Shown: one piece after another, positions 51,911-63,160 of the stretch | Layout: the number at the start of each line of letters is the position of its first letter | How positions within the stretch are numbered: the stretch's first letter is position 1 | Assembly (NCBI GenBank): GCA_022539475.1 | Contig: VCMS01000084.1 | Span: forward strand, 124,001-188,000 | Source: Gracilaria domingensis | Taxonomy: Eukaryota; Rhodophyta; Florideophyceae; Gracilariales; Gracilariaceae | DNA: 64,000 nt | Direction: 5' to 3' | Translations under genes and position numbers: made by a program | Notes under the pieces: generated by a model | What the model was told of the DNA's origin: nothing | Seen by the model: the letters and a program-made list of their open reading frames with translations, nothing else | Database searches by the model: none

Positions 51911-52846
51911 ACTAAGCGGAGCGTTTCTGGTGGCTCAGTTGATGGCGAAATTCGCAAAATTCTCTGCCAACACCGATATTATATGACGCGCTTCGGACCG
52001 CAAAGCATGCTGTTGGCGGCATGCGTGCATCCGGCGCGATCGAGCGCCTTGATGCAAATGTACGTGCTGGTAAGCTCGAGATGAGAGGCGCGGGAGCACG
52101 ACATGGCGTCGAAGCGACCGCACACGAAGAGCGAAGCTGGTAGCGGAACAAGAAGCGGAGGCGGTTGCTTTGCACCTTCATCTGTAACATTACTAACATG
52201 ATTCACAGATGTGGTCCTCCGAGTCGGCGTTTACACATTGTGGAACTCCTCGCAAAGTCGTGCCCTGCTGCCAATCACCACGTTCGCCGTCCACTCACCG
52301 CACGTCTCCGGCACGATGTGACGCGAAAAGTCCATTTCGTTGGTCTGCGGTGTCTTCTCAATAGACACGATTCGTGGCGCGCGCTGGACAATGTCAAGCA
52401 CGGCGTCGCCCTCACTATCGAATTCCAACAGACGCATCCGTCTTTGTCTGGGCCTGAGCAGCATCTCGCGTCTATTCAGCGGGAAAGTGGTGGTGTAACC
52501 CGCTTCCAGCAGCTCGGACAGATTGAAGCGGCCGCGATAATCTGCTGAGTCTGTGTACTTCAACTTGAACCGCTTGTTGTAACAGGCCCTAAGCGGGCTG
52601 TTTGCCTGCCGCTTTCAAGCGTTCGCCCACCGGCGTAGATCGAAGACATGAATGCACCAGACGATTAAAATTAAACAAACTAGCATTTCTTACACTGTCA
52701 GGGATGCGAATGTTCTTTCTGTGCTGTCAACTAGGCACACGTTGTCAACGCACACAAGTCTCGGACACCAAGCGAACAAGCAAACTTACACCTATGTCGA
52801 ACATCCTCTTGGTGTAAAGTTAGTCCGCATACAATTCGTCGTGGGT
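51553..52846. repeat. Segmental duplication, copy 2
   Basis: Same orientation as 3823-5130, with scattered substitutions and indels. This copy is 14 bp shorter and its minus-strand frames are more damaged. Confidence 0.85.
52231..52634 (-). pseudogene. Frameshifted copy of the 4502-4933 ORF
   Basis: The 110-residue open part (52231-52563) matches residues 33-143 of the copy-1 protein, minus a short GERCGECTPN-type segment replaced by EWTAN. The N-terminal 30 codons, beginning at ATG about 52647, are thrown out of frame by a one-base loss near 52590. Confidence 0.55.
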
Positions 52847-52959
52847 GAAAGCTGCACGATTAAACTAGGGACCAGCTACCCCTCTCTACTTTACTTGTTG
52901 TCCGTCTTCCCCCTCTTCGTCGTCGCACTCGCGACGACGAGAGGCGTTTTTGTGAGCTC

Positions 52960-52996
52960 CGCACACGTGTGGTGCAGTGTGCACCACACGTGTGCG
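52960..52996. repeat. Perfect 17-bp palindrome with 3-base centre
   Basis: Arms CGCACACGTGTGGTGCA and its exact complement are separated by GTG. A second, smaller palindrome lies 20 bp further right (53017-53033, CGTGCCAC and GTGGCACG around one A). There is no gene around them. Possible terminator, protein-binding site or cruciform. Confidence 0.85.
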
Positions 52997-53033
52997 ACAC
53001 GCTCCCCCGCCTAGCGCGTGCCACAGTGGCACG

Positions 53034-53759
53034 GGCCGCGCGTGGTGTGACCGTTTTGCTTCCAGCGGACGGCGCGCTGCGCAGGAAAACCGACAGTAAC
53101 CAACACAGCAGCGCCGTCCACCGCCTGCAACAGAGCCATATGTTATTCGATGGCAAGCCCTGCGCGCTCGTTTCTCCTTGTCCCTTGCACACGGGACCCG
53201 TTGCCGCCATAGTTTTCCTTCCGCCTTGCGTTCGGCGCCTCCTTCAGCGCTGCCGCGCCCACTATCAAGCGGCGCCTGCTGCTGCTTCTTTAGGTTCGCC
53301 TCTACCGTCGCGTCCGCTTCTGCCCCTCTTCCAGCGCCGCTGCGCTCCAGTTCACACCGCGCCAGCTAGTGCGCCTATGCCGTTCGCGCCCCGCTCTCAA
53401 CGTCGCCAGTCCCAGTTTCAAACCGGCCGTGCTTCTGCGCTACAAAGTACGTTTCTGCGCCGGTAGACCCGCTCTGCTACTACGGCCGACGCCGCTCTTT
53501 CCAGGCACCATCGCTACTGCTCTTGCGGCTACTTCTGCCGCGTCTGTCGAACATCACTACACCCAGCATTCGTGGACTCTGCTGCTGCGCTCCCTCCGCC
53601 CCTGCTCAGGGGTAACTCCGGTGATCGGCTTACCAGCCTTGCCAGCGCAACTGCGTCGGAGGTTGAGCACCAGAGTATCGATGACCACGGCTCTGCACTT
53701 TGGCTGTGTGTTGAGGGACAACGTAGGCTGTCAGTATCAGGCGGTATCCCGCAAGTACT
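53034..53759. other. GC-rich stretch, no supportable gene
   Basis: Overlapping Arg/Ser/Pro-rich ORFs occur on both strands without a domain. Position suggests it could hold the 3' LTR of element E, but no second copy exists in the window to prove it. Confidence 0.35.
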
Positions 53760-54980
53760 TTGGAGATGGCCAACCGCAATGATTCTCCAGCGCGACTGCA
53801 ACATAGACGCAGCCGGAAGAGGTCTGCCGGAAGTCCGTCCAACCGTGGTTCCCGGCCAGCCCGGGACTTGCTCTCGCACCATCATATTTCTTCTCGTTCT
53901 CGAGCTTTGCACCACACCGAGTCCGTCGAAGCGGGAGTGACTCAAATTGCGGTGCCGGTAACCTCTCCGGAAGAAAATGGGGATGTCGCCGCAGCGATTT
54001 CGGCAGCCACGATGACGCCTCCTGCTGTGCATTCGGATACCGACGACGAAATCTCCATGACGCGCGTTCATCGTTCACGTGGTTTTCATCAAAGAGGCTC
54101 GCGGCGCCGGGACCCCTCGTTTACCGTCCAAGACGAGATTATCGACCTCGTCTCGCCTTCTAAGTCCTCGGCGAGCGACGTTACAGAGTTCGAACTCTCC
54201 TTTGAGGATGCCCTGGAAGGGCGAGAGGTGCCGGAGTCCCAGCATGTGGTCGCTCACTGACGGCTCGAGTGCATCCTATTAAGTAGCGGGTCACGCCTTG
54301 GCAGCCTAGAGTTCTAGGAAGGGAGGCTGTATGGGTCTGCCCGTCGCAATGGAGGCCCCGAACATTTCTCCCCCATTCATGGCAGTTCGTTCAACATGGA
54401 ACCTCTTACGAATAACCGTCCCGTCATGTCCATCGGCCATGCCACCGAGAAGAATAAGAAGTTCGACTTGTCTAAAGTCAACACGGACGTGGACGTCTTC
54501 GCCGTCCCTAGCCGTAGGCTCCGCAGGTGCACCCACAACACCGGGCTTGCTTCCCGTGCTGTAGGCATCGCCCGCCTCTTCCCCGGGTGCAGGTTGGAGA
54601 TCGGAAGGCCGGGTTCAAGAGCCCCGACTTCCGCGTCTAGTGACTACCTCGTCCGTCGGGCCCGTCGCCTTTTCCTTACCTCAGACGGCGGTCGTAATTG
54701 CATTGTGACTCCTCTCGCGAACGTTCCTGATCGCTTGGCCGGCAGTTCGGCTGCCAGACATTTCCTCGAGCAACTCTCGCCGTCGTCCGTAGCTTTCCAC
54801 AACGTATCCTCAGCCACTCGCTTCGTGGAGAACCTTGGTCTTGGCCTCTCTCTGCGCAAGGTCCGAGCGAGGCTTAGAAATTTCGATGCAAAAGCCCACG
54901 TCTATGGCCGCGATCTCTTCCTGATCGTTCGCCTTGCGAAGGGAGATAAAGTGGACCACGTCATCGGCATCGACTCGTAG
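53760..54980 (+). pseudogene. Antisense ORF next to element E integrase, decayed
   Basis: A 407-codon frame with stops at 54258-54260 and about 54321-54323 but protein-like sequence throughout. The basic, Ser/Arg-rich first part (SRKRSAGSPSNRGSRPARDL) is followed by an acidic region (TVQDEIIDLVSPSKSSASDV), then a folded-looking C-terminal part (RRARRLFLTSDGGRNCIVTP, RHFLEQLSPSSVAFHNVSSA, LFLIVRLAKGDKVDHVIGID). No domain is recognised. It converges with the minus-strand integrase of element E (end 55332), the same layout as in elements B and D. Confidence 0.5.
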
Positions 54981-55331
54981 AGGCGACTCATCCTCGATGG
55001 AGTGGAAGAGTGCCCTCTGCGGCTCTGGGCGGGGAGCCTCGCTCTCGCGGTGAGGGCGGGAATCCCGCGGTGACTGAGGTCCTCGAAGTGTTTCTTGTTT
55101 CCCGCCACTAGGGCCTCGATCGGTAGTATGCGTAAGTAGACATCCCTAATGTGTAAACTTGTGGATACCCTTTTATGCTTCACCTTCGTCTTTCCTCACA
55201 TTCCTTATCAACTCTCCTCTGCGTACCCCCGTTATTTGTCTTTATGCGACAGAGCACATGACCTCAGGCGTGCTCCCGCTAGTGCCGGAGATCCCTTGGC
55301 GGGTGGTCCGCATTACTTTCTCTATTCGGCT

Positions 55332-56340
55332 TCAAACCTGCAAGTGAGCAGGGCGACGCCCGTATAGCACCAACCTGCGTGCATGCACCGCATTTCTTGT
55401 CACCCTTCCGTGCTGGGAGACGAGCTCGTAGCGCGGGTGTTGAGCTCTCGTCACTTTGCACGGCCCGTAAAAGAAGGACTCAAAGGCGGGCCACTTCTTG
55501 CGAGGATTCAAGGCCTGGCCGTGAGCGACTAACACTTCATCGCCCACGACGAAAGTCTTCACCTTTTTCTTCGCTTCCCGCTGGATGAACCCGCGAGCTA
55601 CCTGCATGGCGCGCTTCCCCGCTTCACCTAACAATTCCAAGGTTCTCTGTTCCGGCGTCGCATCCGAGAGCAACGCTACGGTATTGTTTGCAAGCATGCG
55701 AGGCTTGACTCCGTACATCAGCTCGAACGGCGAAGCCACCACGTCCCGGGGACGATGACCGTATCCGTACACCACCTTTGGCAGAGCTTCTTTCCAGTTC
55801 ATCCAAGGCCGCATCACCATCTTCTTGATCGGCCTCTTGATCGAACCCACCATCCGTTCGGCCCTCCTATTCGACATGGGGGCGTACGGCAACACGGGCT
55901 TCCACGCTATTCATTTCTCCATCACGTAGTCCTCGACGGCACGCGATAGAAAAGAGCTGGCGTTATGAGAGACTATCGCCGCAGGGAGACCGCACGGTCG
56001 GATGATCTCTTCCTCTACAAATTTGATAGCGGTGTCTGATACCCAGTTCTCAGCGGCCATTGCGATCGGACATCCCGTCAAGTGCTCCACGGCGATGAGT
56101 ACAAAGCGCTTCTTCCCTTTGGACCGCTTGTACGGCCCACCAAAATCAATGGAGAACCTCTCGAATAACCCCGTGACGCGGGTGCGAAGCGTCGTTCTGT
56201 ATATCGGGAGGTTCTGGGCGCGCTGGCATTCGTCGCATCCTTCGACGTAGTTCTGAACGTCGTCCTACACCGACGGCCACCAGAACCTTTCGCGTATCAT
56301 CTCTCTCGTAGCAGCCTCATCCCAGTGACCTATCTCGTCG
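55332..56340 (-). pseudogene. Element E gypsy integrase
   Basis: Minus-strand frame with stops at about 56265 and 55909. The zinc-domain remnant reads GHWDEAATREMIRERFWWPS, then CDECQRAQNLP. The core has D in FSIDFGGPYKRS, then IVSHNASSF, where the second catalytic Asp (normally SDN) is His, and E in NRRAERMVGSI. The C-terminal domain (55332 onward) reads VVGDEVLVAHGQALNPRKKW. Inactive. Confidence 0.75.
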
Positions 56341-56403
56341 TGGAACATCTGGAGGGCGTCCAGCCTTCCCGCTTGAGTGGGGATAGCCGTAAGTCCCTCA
56401 GGC

Positions 56404-56960
56404 TCACGCCTGAACAGTGTGTTGTTCCAAAGCATGAACTACTTCGCATTGCGACGAACGGCGACGTTGCTTGGGGAGGGCCTCGCCTTCCGCATTCATC
56501 TTCGCGGCGGCAACAACATCCTCTCCAGCGTTCTCCTGGACCAGAGCAATGTGGTCACTTTGGTCGTTCTTTTTTAACTTCAACTCTTCTGCCGACTCGG
56601 ACCTCACGTTTCCGAATCCAAAAGAATTTACTTCCCTCGGCTTTGACCAAAAAATGGCCTCAGCGTTACTAAACTTTCCACAACGAGGACACTTCGTACC
56701 CTTGTGCGGATTAGAGGGGCAGCGACTCGCACCATGGCCAGGTTTGCGACAGTAGCTGCACGTCCTTTCACGTTCCCTGTCCGCCACCGAGGCGCTTCCC
56801 GAGTCAAACTTCTTCTTGACAATGAGCGTCAACTCGGCGAACAGCCCAGCGAGCTGGTCGAATTTGCTATCAAGCTGTTGAGCAGTCCCAGAGCGGGCAT
56901 CCGGACGAGAAAGAATCCGAACTTGGCCCGAACTTGGGCTGAGAGCGGTGTCACTTGCCG
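56404..56960 (-). pseudogene. Element E gag with zinc knuckles
   Basis: The frame 56404-56832 and its upstream extension to about 56960 (TAQQLDSKFDQLAGLFAELT) carry one full zinc knuckle, CSYCRKPGHGASRC, and a partial one, CPRCGKFSNAEAIFW. Gag joins almost directly to the integrase remnant, so protease, RT and RNase H have been deleted. It ends where element F begins in the opposite direction. Confidence 0.65.
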
Positions 56961-58052
56961 CAGAGAATGCCTTCGGTCCTAGAGTCTAACATTGCGTTCT
57001 CCCATTCCGAACTCAAAGCTGATTTCAACGGTTTCTTCAAACACGCAATGAAACTCTCTCAATCATTTGAAGACATTGATAACGGCCCCGCGCCGACAAA
57101 CCGTTCTCGTAAAGGTAATGGACAGGACAACTCATCTCAAGGGCACAAAGCTAACCCCGCGGCGACTTCAACCGACGACAGCAAGAAACCACGCTCCCGA
57201 AGACCTCCACCACCATGCCCATATCCTCCATGTAAGGCAGAAGGAGAACGGCACTCGGTCAATGATTGTGAAAGAGCTACTGAGGAAGAGAAGCGAGAAA
57301 TGTTGGCGGTTCTGGCCGCCAAAAAAGCTGCTGACGGCCCCAGCAAATCAACTCGCAGCCAGAGAAACAAATCCAGCAAACGAGATTCGTCGTCAATCAG
57401 CAGAGGCACAGTTAATCGTATTCGCCCTCAAACGAAGGGCAGCACCCCGTCCTGTCTCATCACCGTGTCTGACGGAAGCACCGCGCCTGACGGCACTGGC
57501 CGATGTGATGACGGGAGCGATGACAGTATTGTGTCCCCCATTCTCGCGGAAAAAGCTGCCCTCAGAGAAATCGGGAAAATATCCGCAATCAAGAAGACTT
57601 TCTTGTCAGTCGCGCTGAAGTCCGGGTCCGAGCCCCTAAGTTTTTCTTTCTCAAGATCTTGGACAGCACCGCGAACCGTTCTTCATCTCCCCTCGGGTAG
57701 CTTGGCGTTGGTCAACATCACCTATTTGGTCGCGGACAACGACCTCGCCTGCGAAGAACTCTTGATTAGGCGCCCTGTACTACGCCATCTACGCGTCGAC
57801 ACTGAAACCTTACTGGACAACAACCGCTTCGCCCTCAATGGGGCGGACTGCTCCGATGTTGGGAATCCTACAGTAGATTCCGCAGGCGGATACGTCAGCC
57901 GCCTCATGATCGCACGGCTGCGGAACACATCCGAATGGAAAGAGGAACCCCGAAATCCCTCGGCCTCCCTCGAATCGCCCGCGTGCCAACTATCATGTCG
58001 CAAGGCAGGAACAAGACCCTTTCCCAGATCCTTCGATGCTCGACCCCATTGA
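56955..58052 (+). pseudogene. Element F gag (partial) and protease region
   Basis: A 365-codon frame. The N-terminal part looks like the end of a gag core (SELKADFNGFFKHAMKLSQS), then a Cys/His cluster (CPYPPCKAEGERHSVNDC) that may be a zinc knuckle variant, a Lys/Ser-rich linker, and a protease-like segment ending LLIRRPVLRHLRVDTETLL. The usual DTG/DSG catalytic triplet is not visible (LKSGSEPLSF stands at that place). The 5' LTR and first part of gag are missing, so the element is 5'-truncated. Confidence 0.6.
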
Positions 58053-58320
58053 CCGCAATCAGCACGTTGACATCGAAAGCGCAGTGAACGAAATGGTAGC
58101 AAGCGCACGACGTACTGGGCTCAGCGAAGAACTTGTAACAAGACTGCGAGCAATTCTTGAAAAAAACATGGACGTATTTCGCGTGTCTCTCTCCGCCGGC
58201 CCATGCGCCAAAATTCGTCCCCTCAAGATCGAGTTAACGCCAGATACCAAACCCATTCGCGTCAGGCTTCGGAATTATTCCCAAGACCAGCGTAAGTTTC
58301 TCTGTGAACGATCTTGTTAG
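58036..58320 (+). pseudogene. Element F RT leader
   Basis: A 94-codon frame overlapping gag-protease in another phase: RLRAILEKNMDVFRVSLSAG and ELTPDTKPIRVRLRNYSQDQ, the usual lead into gypsy RT. A further frame change at about 58300 joins it to RT. Confidence 0.65.
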
Positions 58321-60150
58321 AACCGGAATGGCGTATCCCAACCCAACCTCCCCATGGGCCAGCGCCCCTCTGATTGTCCCCAAGCCTGGTCCAGCTCGTT
58401 TCAGATTCACCGTCGACCTCCGTCCTGTTAACAAGTTCACCGTTCGACACCAGTTTCCGATGCCAAACATCGAGCACGAACTAACAAAACCCGCAGGCTC
58501 CAATTGCTTTGCATCGTTCGACCTTTCACATGGGTACTGGCAGTTCCCCCTCCATGAAGATTCCCAAGCACTCCAGTCCTTCATTGCACCGGATGGAATC
58601 TTCTCTCCTACCCGCGTACTACATGGAACCACCAATGCAACAACACATTTGCAGTCGGTCCTCGCTGAGATCTTCCCGAAGGAGCTCTGCCGAAAGCCTC
58701 TGTACTGGCTCGACGACATTCTCTTACATAGCAGAAGCCCAGAGGAACTCCTCCACGGAATCGAGATGCTGTTACAACTTTGTCAGCAGTACAATATCCG
58801 GCTGCACCCCGCGAAATGCATTCTGTTCGCGCCATCCATCCGATGGTGCGGACGAATAATCTCCGCATCCGGCATCAAGTACGATCCGCGACAGCTTGAG
58901 GGTCTTCTACGCATGGAACCACCCTCCAACGGGGCACATCTGCAGCAGTTTTTGTGCGCGATGCAGTGGGTAAGGATGAGCATCACCAGCTTTTCGAAAC
59001 TCGTCTCCCCATTGCATGACTTCCTGGAAAAGGTCTACACCAAGGCCGGAAAGCGCACGAAGGCTGCAGTAGCGCGAGTGGACCTCACCCAACTTGGCTG
59101 GTCTGATCTAGAGACGACATCGTTTCGCGATTGCAAGGACGCCCTGGCCAACAGCGTCACTCTCGCTCATCGAGATGAAACCCAACGACTCTGCGTCTGC
59201 ACGGATGCATCAGACAACATATGGTCCGGAATCATCACTCAAGTACCATTTGAAGACCTCGGCAAGCCTCACGATCAGCAACGCCACACCCCTCTCGCGT
59301 TCTGCTCTGGTTTCTTTAACGCCACTCAGCTAGGCTGGTCGGTCATGGAGAAAGAAGCTTTTGCAATCCTGGCCACATTAGAAAGAATGCATTGGATGGT
59401 AGCTACGTCAGCTGGTTTCGATCTCTTTACAGACCACAACAATCTCATTTTCATATTTGATCCACTTTCAATCATCCCTGACCTGAGTCTGCCCTCGGTT
59501 CGGAAAGTCCTTCGGTGGGCCGTGCGCATAATCATTTACAACTACATATGCTTTCACATCAAGGGAATCGAGAACCTGTGGGCAGACCTGCTCACAAGAT
59601 GGGCCGCTCCCCCTACCGTACGTCGCCTGGTGAACATCCCGCCGCTGTTGTCAACCTCTTCCGAAGCGTTTTGCTGGCCGAAGCCGGCCGAAGTTCTTGA
59701 CAGACAGTCCGAACACGAAAAAGCTCGCCCAGATGATGTAACTAAGCGCGACGGTCTATGGAGAATTTCCAATGGAGCTGTTTGGATCCCAGACTCTGAG
59801 GAGGATATGCAACTCCGTCTATGCGTCATCGCGCACACTGGACCGTCTGGGCATCGCGGCAGAATAGCGAAGCTGAAAACGCTCCGAAAGCAGTTCTTAT
59901 GGAGCACCCAGCAAGAAGACATCAGAAGCTTTGTACGCGCATGCATACACTGCATCTCTACCTCTGGAGGAGAGAAAGTTCCTCGCCCGTTCGCCCCGGC
60001 AGTCCACGGCACTGCGCCAAATGATCTCTTACAGTTCGACTTCCTTGCATCGGTCCAAGTCGCAACGGCGAGCGGTACGTTCTCATGTTACGCGATGACC
60101 ATTCTGACTATAAGTGGTTGTTCGCGTTTGCAAGTACAGCAGCAGAGAAT
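58304..60150 (+). pseudogene. Element F reverse transcriptase, RNase H and integrase zinc domain
   Basis: An open frame of over 600 codons. RT: FTVDLRPVNKFTVRHQ, CFASFDLSHGYWQFP, and an active site of WLDD (YWLDDILLHS, normally YLDD). RNase H: CVCTDASDNIWSGIIT, LGWSVMEKEAFAIL and LFTDHNNLIFIFDP. An H-H-C-C zinc domain follows (HTGPSGHRG, then CIHC). The frame is lost at about 60100-60150 and integrase continues in another phase at 60085. Apart from frameshifts the catalytic motifs are well kept. Confidence 0.85.
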
Positions 60151-61137
60151 TCCGCACAGGCACTCGTGGATTGGTGCGCGGCCTTTGCTGTTCCGAATGG
60201 CCTAATGTCCGACGGCCCAACGCATTTCCGAAACGAGACCATACGTCTTCTCTCGAAAGCACTGCGGGTACCTCATCACTTCACGCTACCTTACACACCC
60301 TGGAGTAATGGAGCAGTAGAGCGTTTGGGTAAAGAAGTTCTGCGCACCTTTCGGGTATTGACGTCGGAGCTACAAATGGATTGTAACGAATGGACTGACC
60401 TCCTCCCGACCGTCCAAAGCGCCCTAAACAATTCACCTTCTCCGCACAGAGCTAACATAGCCCCCGTAATCGCCTTTCTCGTCATGCAGCCATCACCACC
60501 CATCTCATTCTTCCTGCGCTCTTCCAATCGCAAAACTCTGACAATCTCAGCTGTCTGTCGCGAGCGCTGCATCAACATGCAGGAATTGAAAACGGCATGC
60601 GCCGCGCTACACCCTTTGGTACAGAAAACACTGCAGCGCAATAGAGAGAAGTCGCGGGCTAAGGCCTCAACGGGAAAGTTACATAACTTTGTCGAGGGCG
60701 ACTTTGTTCTTGTAGCCAGGGAAGAAATTCATGCCGGCGATAAGCTAGCATTGCGGTGGCGCGGGCCTCGTCGAATCCTGAACGCTCTATCCGATCATGT
60801 TTTTCAAGTCGAAGACCTACGCACTGAAATAATCGAGAATATACATGTCTGCCGTCTGAAGTACTACCGCGACAGCTCGTTAGGCACGGAGGCGATTATG
60901 TCACATGTCGTATCGTCAGAAACAGGCAGGCCTGTCTCACGCTTGATGAAGCTCACAGAAACCGAGGATGGCCTCATAGTACAAGTCAGGTGGAAAGGTC
61001 TCAGTCCAAACGAAGACACATTGGAACCTCTGCAGCGCATAGATCAGGACGTCCCGCTCATGCTCACTCGACTTCTCAACCGGAAAAACACCCCATCGAC
61101 TCTCGCAGCCAAAGCTCGTTTGCAACTCGGTCTTTGA
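60085..61137 (+). pseudogene. Element F integrase core and chromodomain
   Basis: A 350-codon frame. Catalytic D in LMSDGPTHF and E in NGAVERLGKEV are visible. The first D lies in the upstream frame (LLQFDFL, about 60030). The C-terminal domain has FVEGDFVLVAREEIHAGDKL and LRWRGPRRI. It ends with a chromodomain-like segment, LIVQVRWKGLSPNEDTLEPL. Style matches chromovirus-type gypsy elements of algae and oomycetes. Confidence 0.8.
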
Positions 61138-61944
61138 AAGAGAAAAGTGTAGCCATTTCGGGCAGACTGCAGCCCAAAATGGCTGCTTGGCGACCCAGCG
61201 AATGCCACCCACGAATCGCAGCCTACGCAGACTCATCATGAGTAGCATTCGGGAGTAGTAGGACCGTTCAAAGTAGAGTAGTAGCATGCAGGCCTCCACC
61301 GCATTGCACGAGCGCAGCGGTACTTAAGCCGCGCTTCATAGCCCTCTCAGTAAACCGAGGGGAAGCGACCTCTGAAGTTGCAAGGTATCTGGGGAAGATC
61401 TGGATGACGATTCACCAACAGGTTGGCAAGCTTTTCTCTCTCTTTGCCGCTGAATCTGCTCGTAGGTCTGTGCTCGTTGCGAATATGGTGCGTCTGTGTT
61501 CTGAAAAGTGGAATATAGTCTGTTCGCTTTGGAAACTAAGCTGGTTTTGGGGCTATTTGGGGCGCGCGAGGGGGAAGCAGAGGCTGGCACTCAAAAAATT
61601 AAGAAATTTTGGAATATTAAATTCCATCTCGCGCAGTTTAGTTCTTGGGTCCCCTAGTTTTTGTAGAGGTTCTACTTCGCCGCACCATCCCATTCACTCT
61701 TTTTCGCGACCCTCTCTCAAAACTGCACTCGTGCTTGTTTGCCTTTCCATTTTCTCCCATGTTGCCATGCCAATCGCAACTCATCCCATCACTTCTTCCC
61801 AGTCCACACCACCCCCGCTATTTACCCATTTCTCGCCCATCACGCATTTGCATCCTCTCTCTCCGTCTCCGCAAACGTCATTTTGTAGAAGTCAGGTGGA
61901 CAACTCTCCCCCTTCTCGTACACCCGCCTCGCCCCAAAACGGCT
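61138..61944. other. 3' region of element F, no supportable gene
   Basis: No domain. A plus-strand ORF (61404-62024) and longer Pro/Ser/His-rich plus-strand ORFs further right are shadows of the minus-strand coiled-coil gene. No LTR can be proved because no second copy is present. Confidence 0.35.
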
Positions 61945-62874
61945 TCAAATCCCTTCCATCCTTCTCTCCTCCTGTCCCCTCAGAATCCCCTTCGCAGTCC
62001 GCGCTACCTCCATCGCACTCCTAGACCCAGTCACCACCGGAGCTTCGACTCCCTCCCGCGGCACCTCCTCTACCACCTTCTTCATCTCCTTACGCCTCTT
62101 CTTCAGACGGCTCTTCCCATCCCCAACCCCACCACCCTTTGTCTTCGGTGTCACAGGGGACCCCTTCTGCACCGCCACCTTTCCCACAATTCCCTTCTCC
62201 GTCTTTCCCTCCACACCTCCTTTCACCGTCTCCTCTTCCACCAATCTTTGCCTCTTGCCCAGCTCCTTCACCTCCTTTTCCAGCACGTCCAACCTCTCGT
62301 TCAGAACCCTATTCTCCTCCCGCAACTCTCCAACCTCCCTTCCCACACACTCCACTATCCCATACACATGATTTCTCATCTCCACTCCCAATACCGACAA
62401 CGAATTCCGCAGGCTCGAAATCGCCTCAACCGAAACACCACTACCACCTCCACTCAGCACCACACCGCCCATTTCCATTACAATCTCCACAATTCCATCG
62501 TCCAGTTGCCCCTTCATCACCAACCCCAACATCTCTACCCTCGCCTTCATCTCTCCCACAAACCGCATCTCCCTGTCACCCTCTCCGCCCCCACTCTCTA
62601 TCTGGTCTCCAACCTCTAACTGAGTCAGATGCACCGCACCCCTTCTCTCCATTGCGACCCCCTCCACCTCCAATTCTACACCCTTCTCCACCTCATCACC
62701 ATCCCCTCTCCTTGCCTCACAGTTCTTTTCTTCATCGGCCACTTCCTTCTTCTGCGACATCCGACCAGCTGCCGTAATCACGTCCTCTTCCCGCTTTGGT
62801 GACGGCGTCGGCGGTACCTCCTTCCCCTCCAACAGCGCCAACAGCTCCTCATCCTTCACGTATCCGTTCGACAT
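61945..62874 (-). CDS. Acidic coiled-coil protein, convergent to element F
   Basis: An intact frame of 309 residues from the ATG at 62874 (MSNGYVKDEELLALLEGKEV). An upstream ATG at 62970 would add 32 less convincing residues. The N-terminal part is acidic with Glu/Lys blocks. A clear coiled coil spans about 190-250 (GREVGELREENRVLNERLDV, LEKEVKELGKRQ). A basic stretch follows (SRLKKRRKEMKKVVEEV) and may be nuclear-targeting or RNA-binding. No family is recognised. It runs tail to tail with the pol of element F. It could be a fourth antisense accessory gene, a non-LTR ORF1-like protein, or a host gene. Possible TATA (CTTAAATAG) on this strand near 63055. Confidence 0.6.
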   Translation of the reverse strand: MSNGYVKDEELLALLEGKEVPPTPSPKREEDVITAAGRMSQKKEVADEEKNCEARRGDGDEVEKGVELEVEGVAMERRGAVHLTQLEVGDQIESGGGEGDREMRFVGEMKARVEMLGLVMKGQLDDGIVEIVMEMGGVVLSGGGSGVSVEAISSLRNSLSVLGVEMRNHVYGIVECVGREVGELREENRVLNERLDVLEKEVKELGKRQRLVEEETVKGGVEGKTEKGIVGKVAVQKGSPVTPKTKGGGVGDGKSRLKKRRKEMKKVVEEVPREGVEAPVVTGSRSAMEVARTAKGILRGQEERRMEGI

Positions 62875-63160
62875 CTTCAGAAGAAGGAGTAGTAGTTGGA
62901 TCGAAGTTTCCGCTGCGATACAGTGCAATCGAGCTAAACTGTGCTGTACACCCCCACTGTCCAACCACACGGGCTATATCCAGCACCATGATTGTCCCTG
63001 TTTCCCTCATCCCATTTCCCGCCAAAACATCTACTGTACACCTTCGCACCTTCCACTATTTAAGCGCCACCTCTCTGTCTCCTCTTTCGCGCTCACATAA
63101 TCCCCACCCACCTCGCCTCGACCGGCGATATTTTTCTCTTCCACCATAACCTCACTCGAT

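Noticed and set aside
61645-62777. Long plus-strand Pro/Ser/His-rich ORFs (324 and 212 residues)
   Set aside because: They lie exactly opposite the Glu/Lys-rich coiled-coil frame 61945-62874. Their composition is what antisense of GAG/AAG-rich codons gives.
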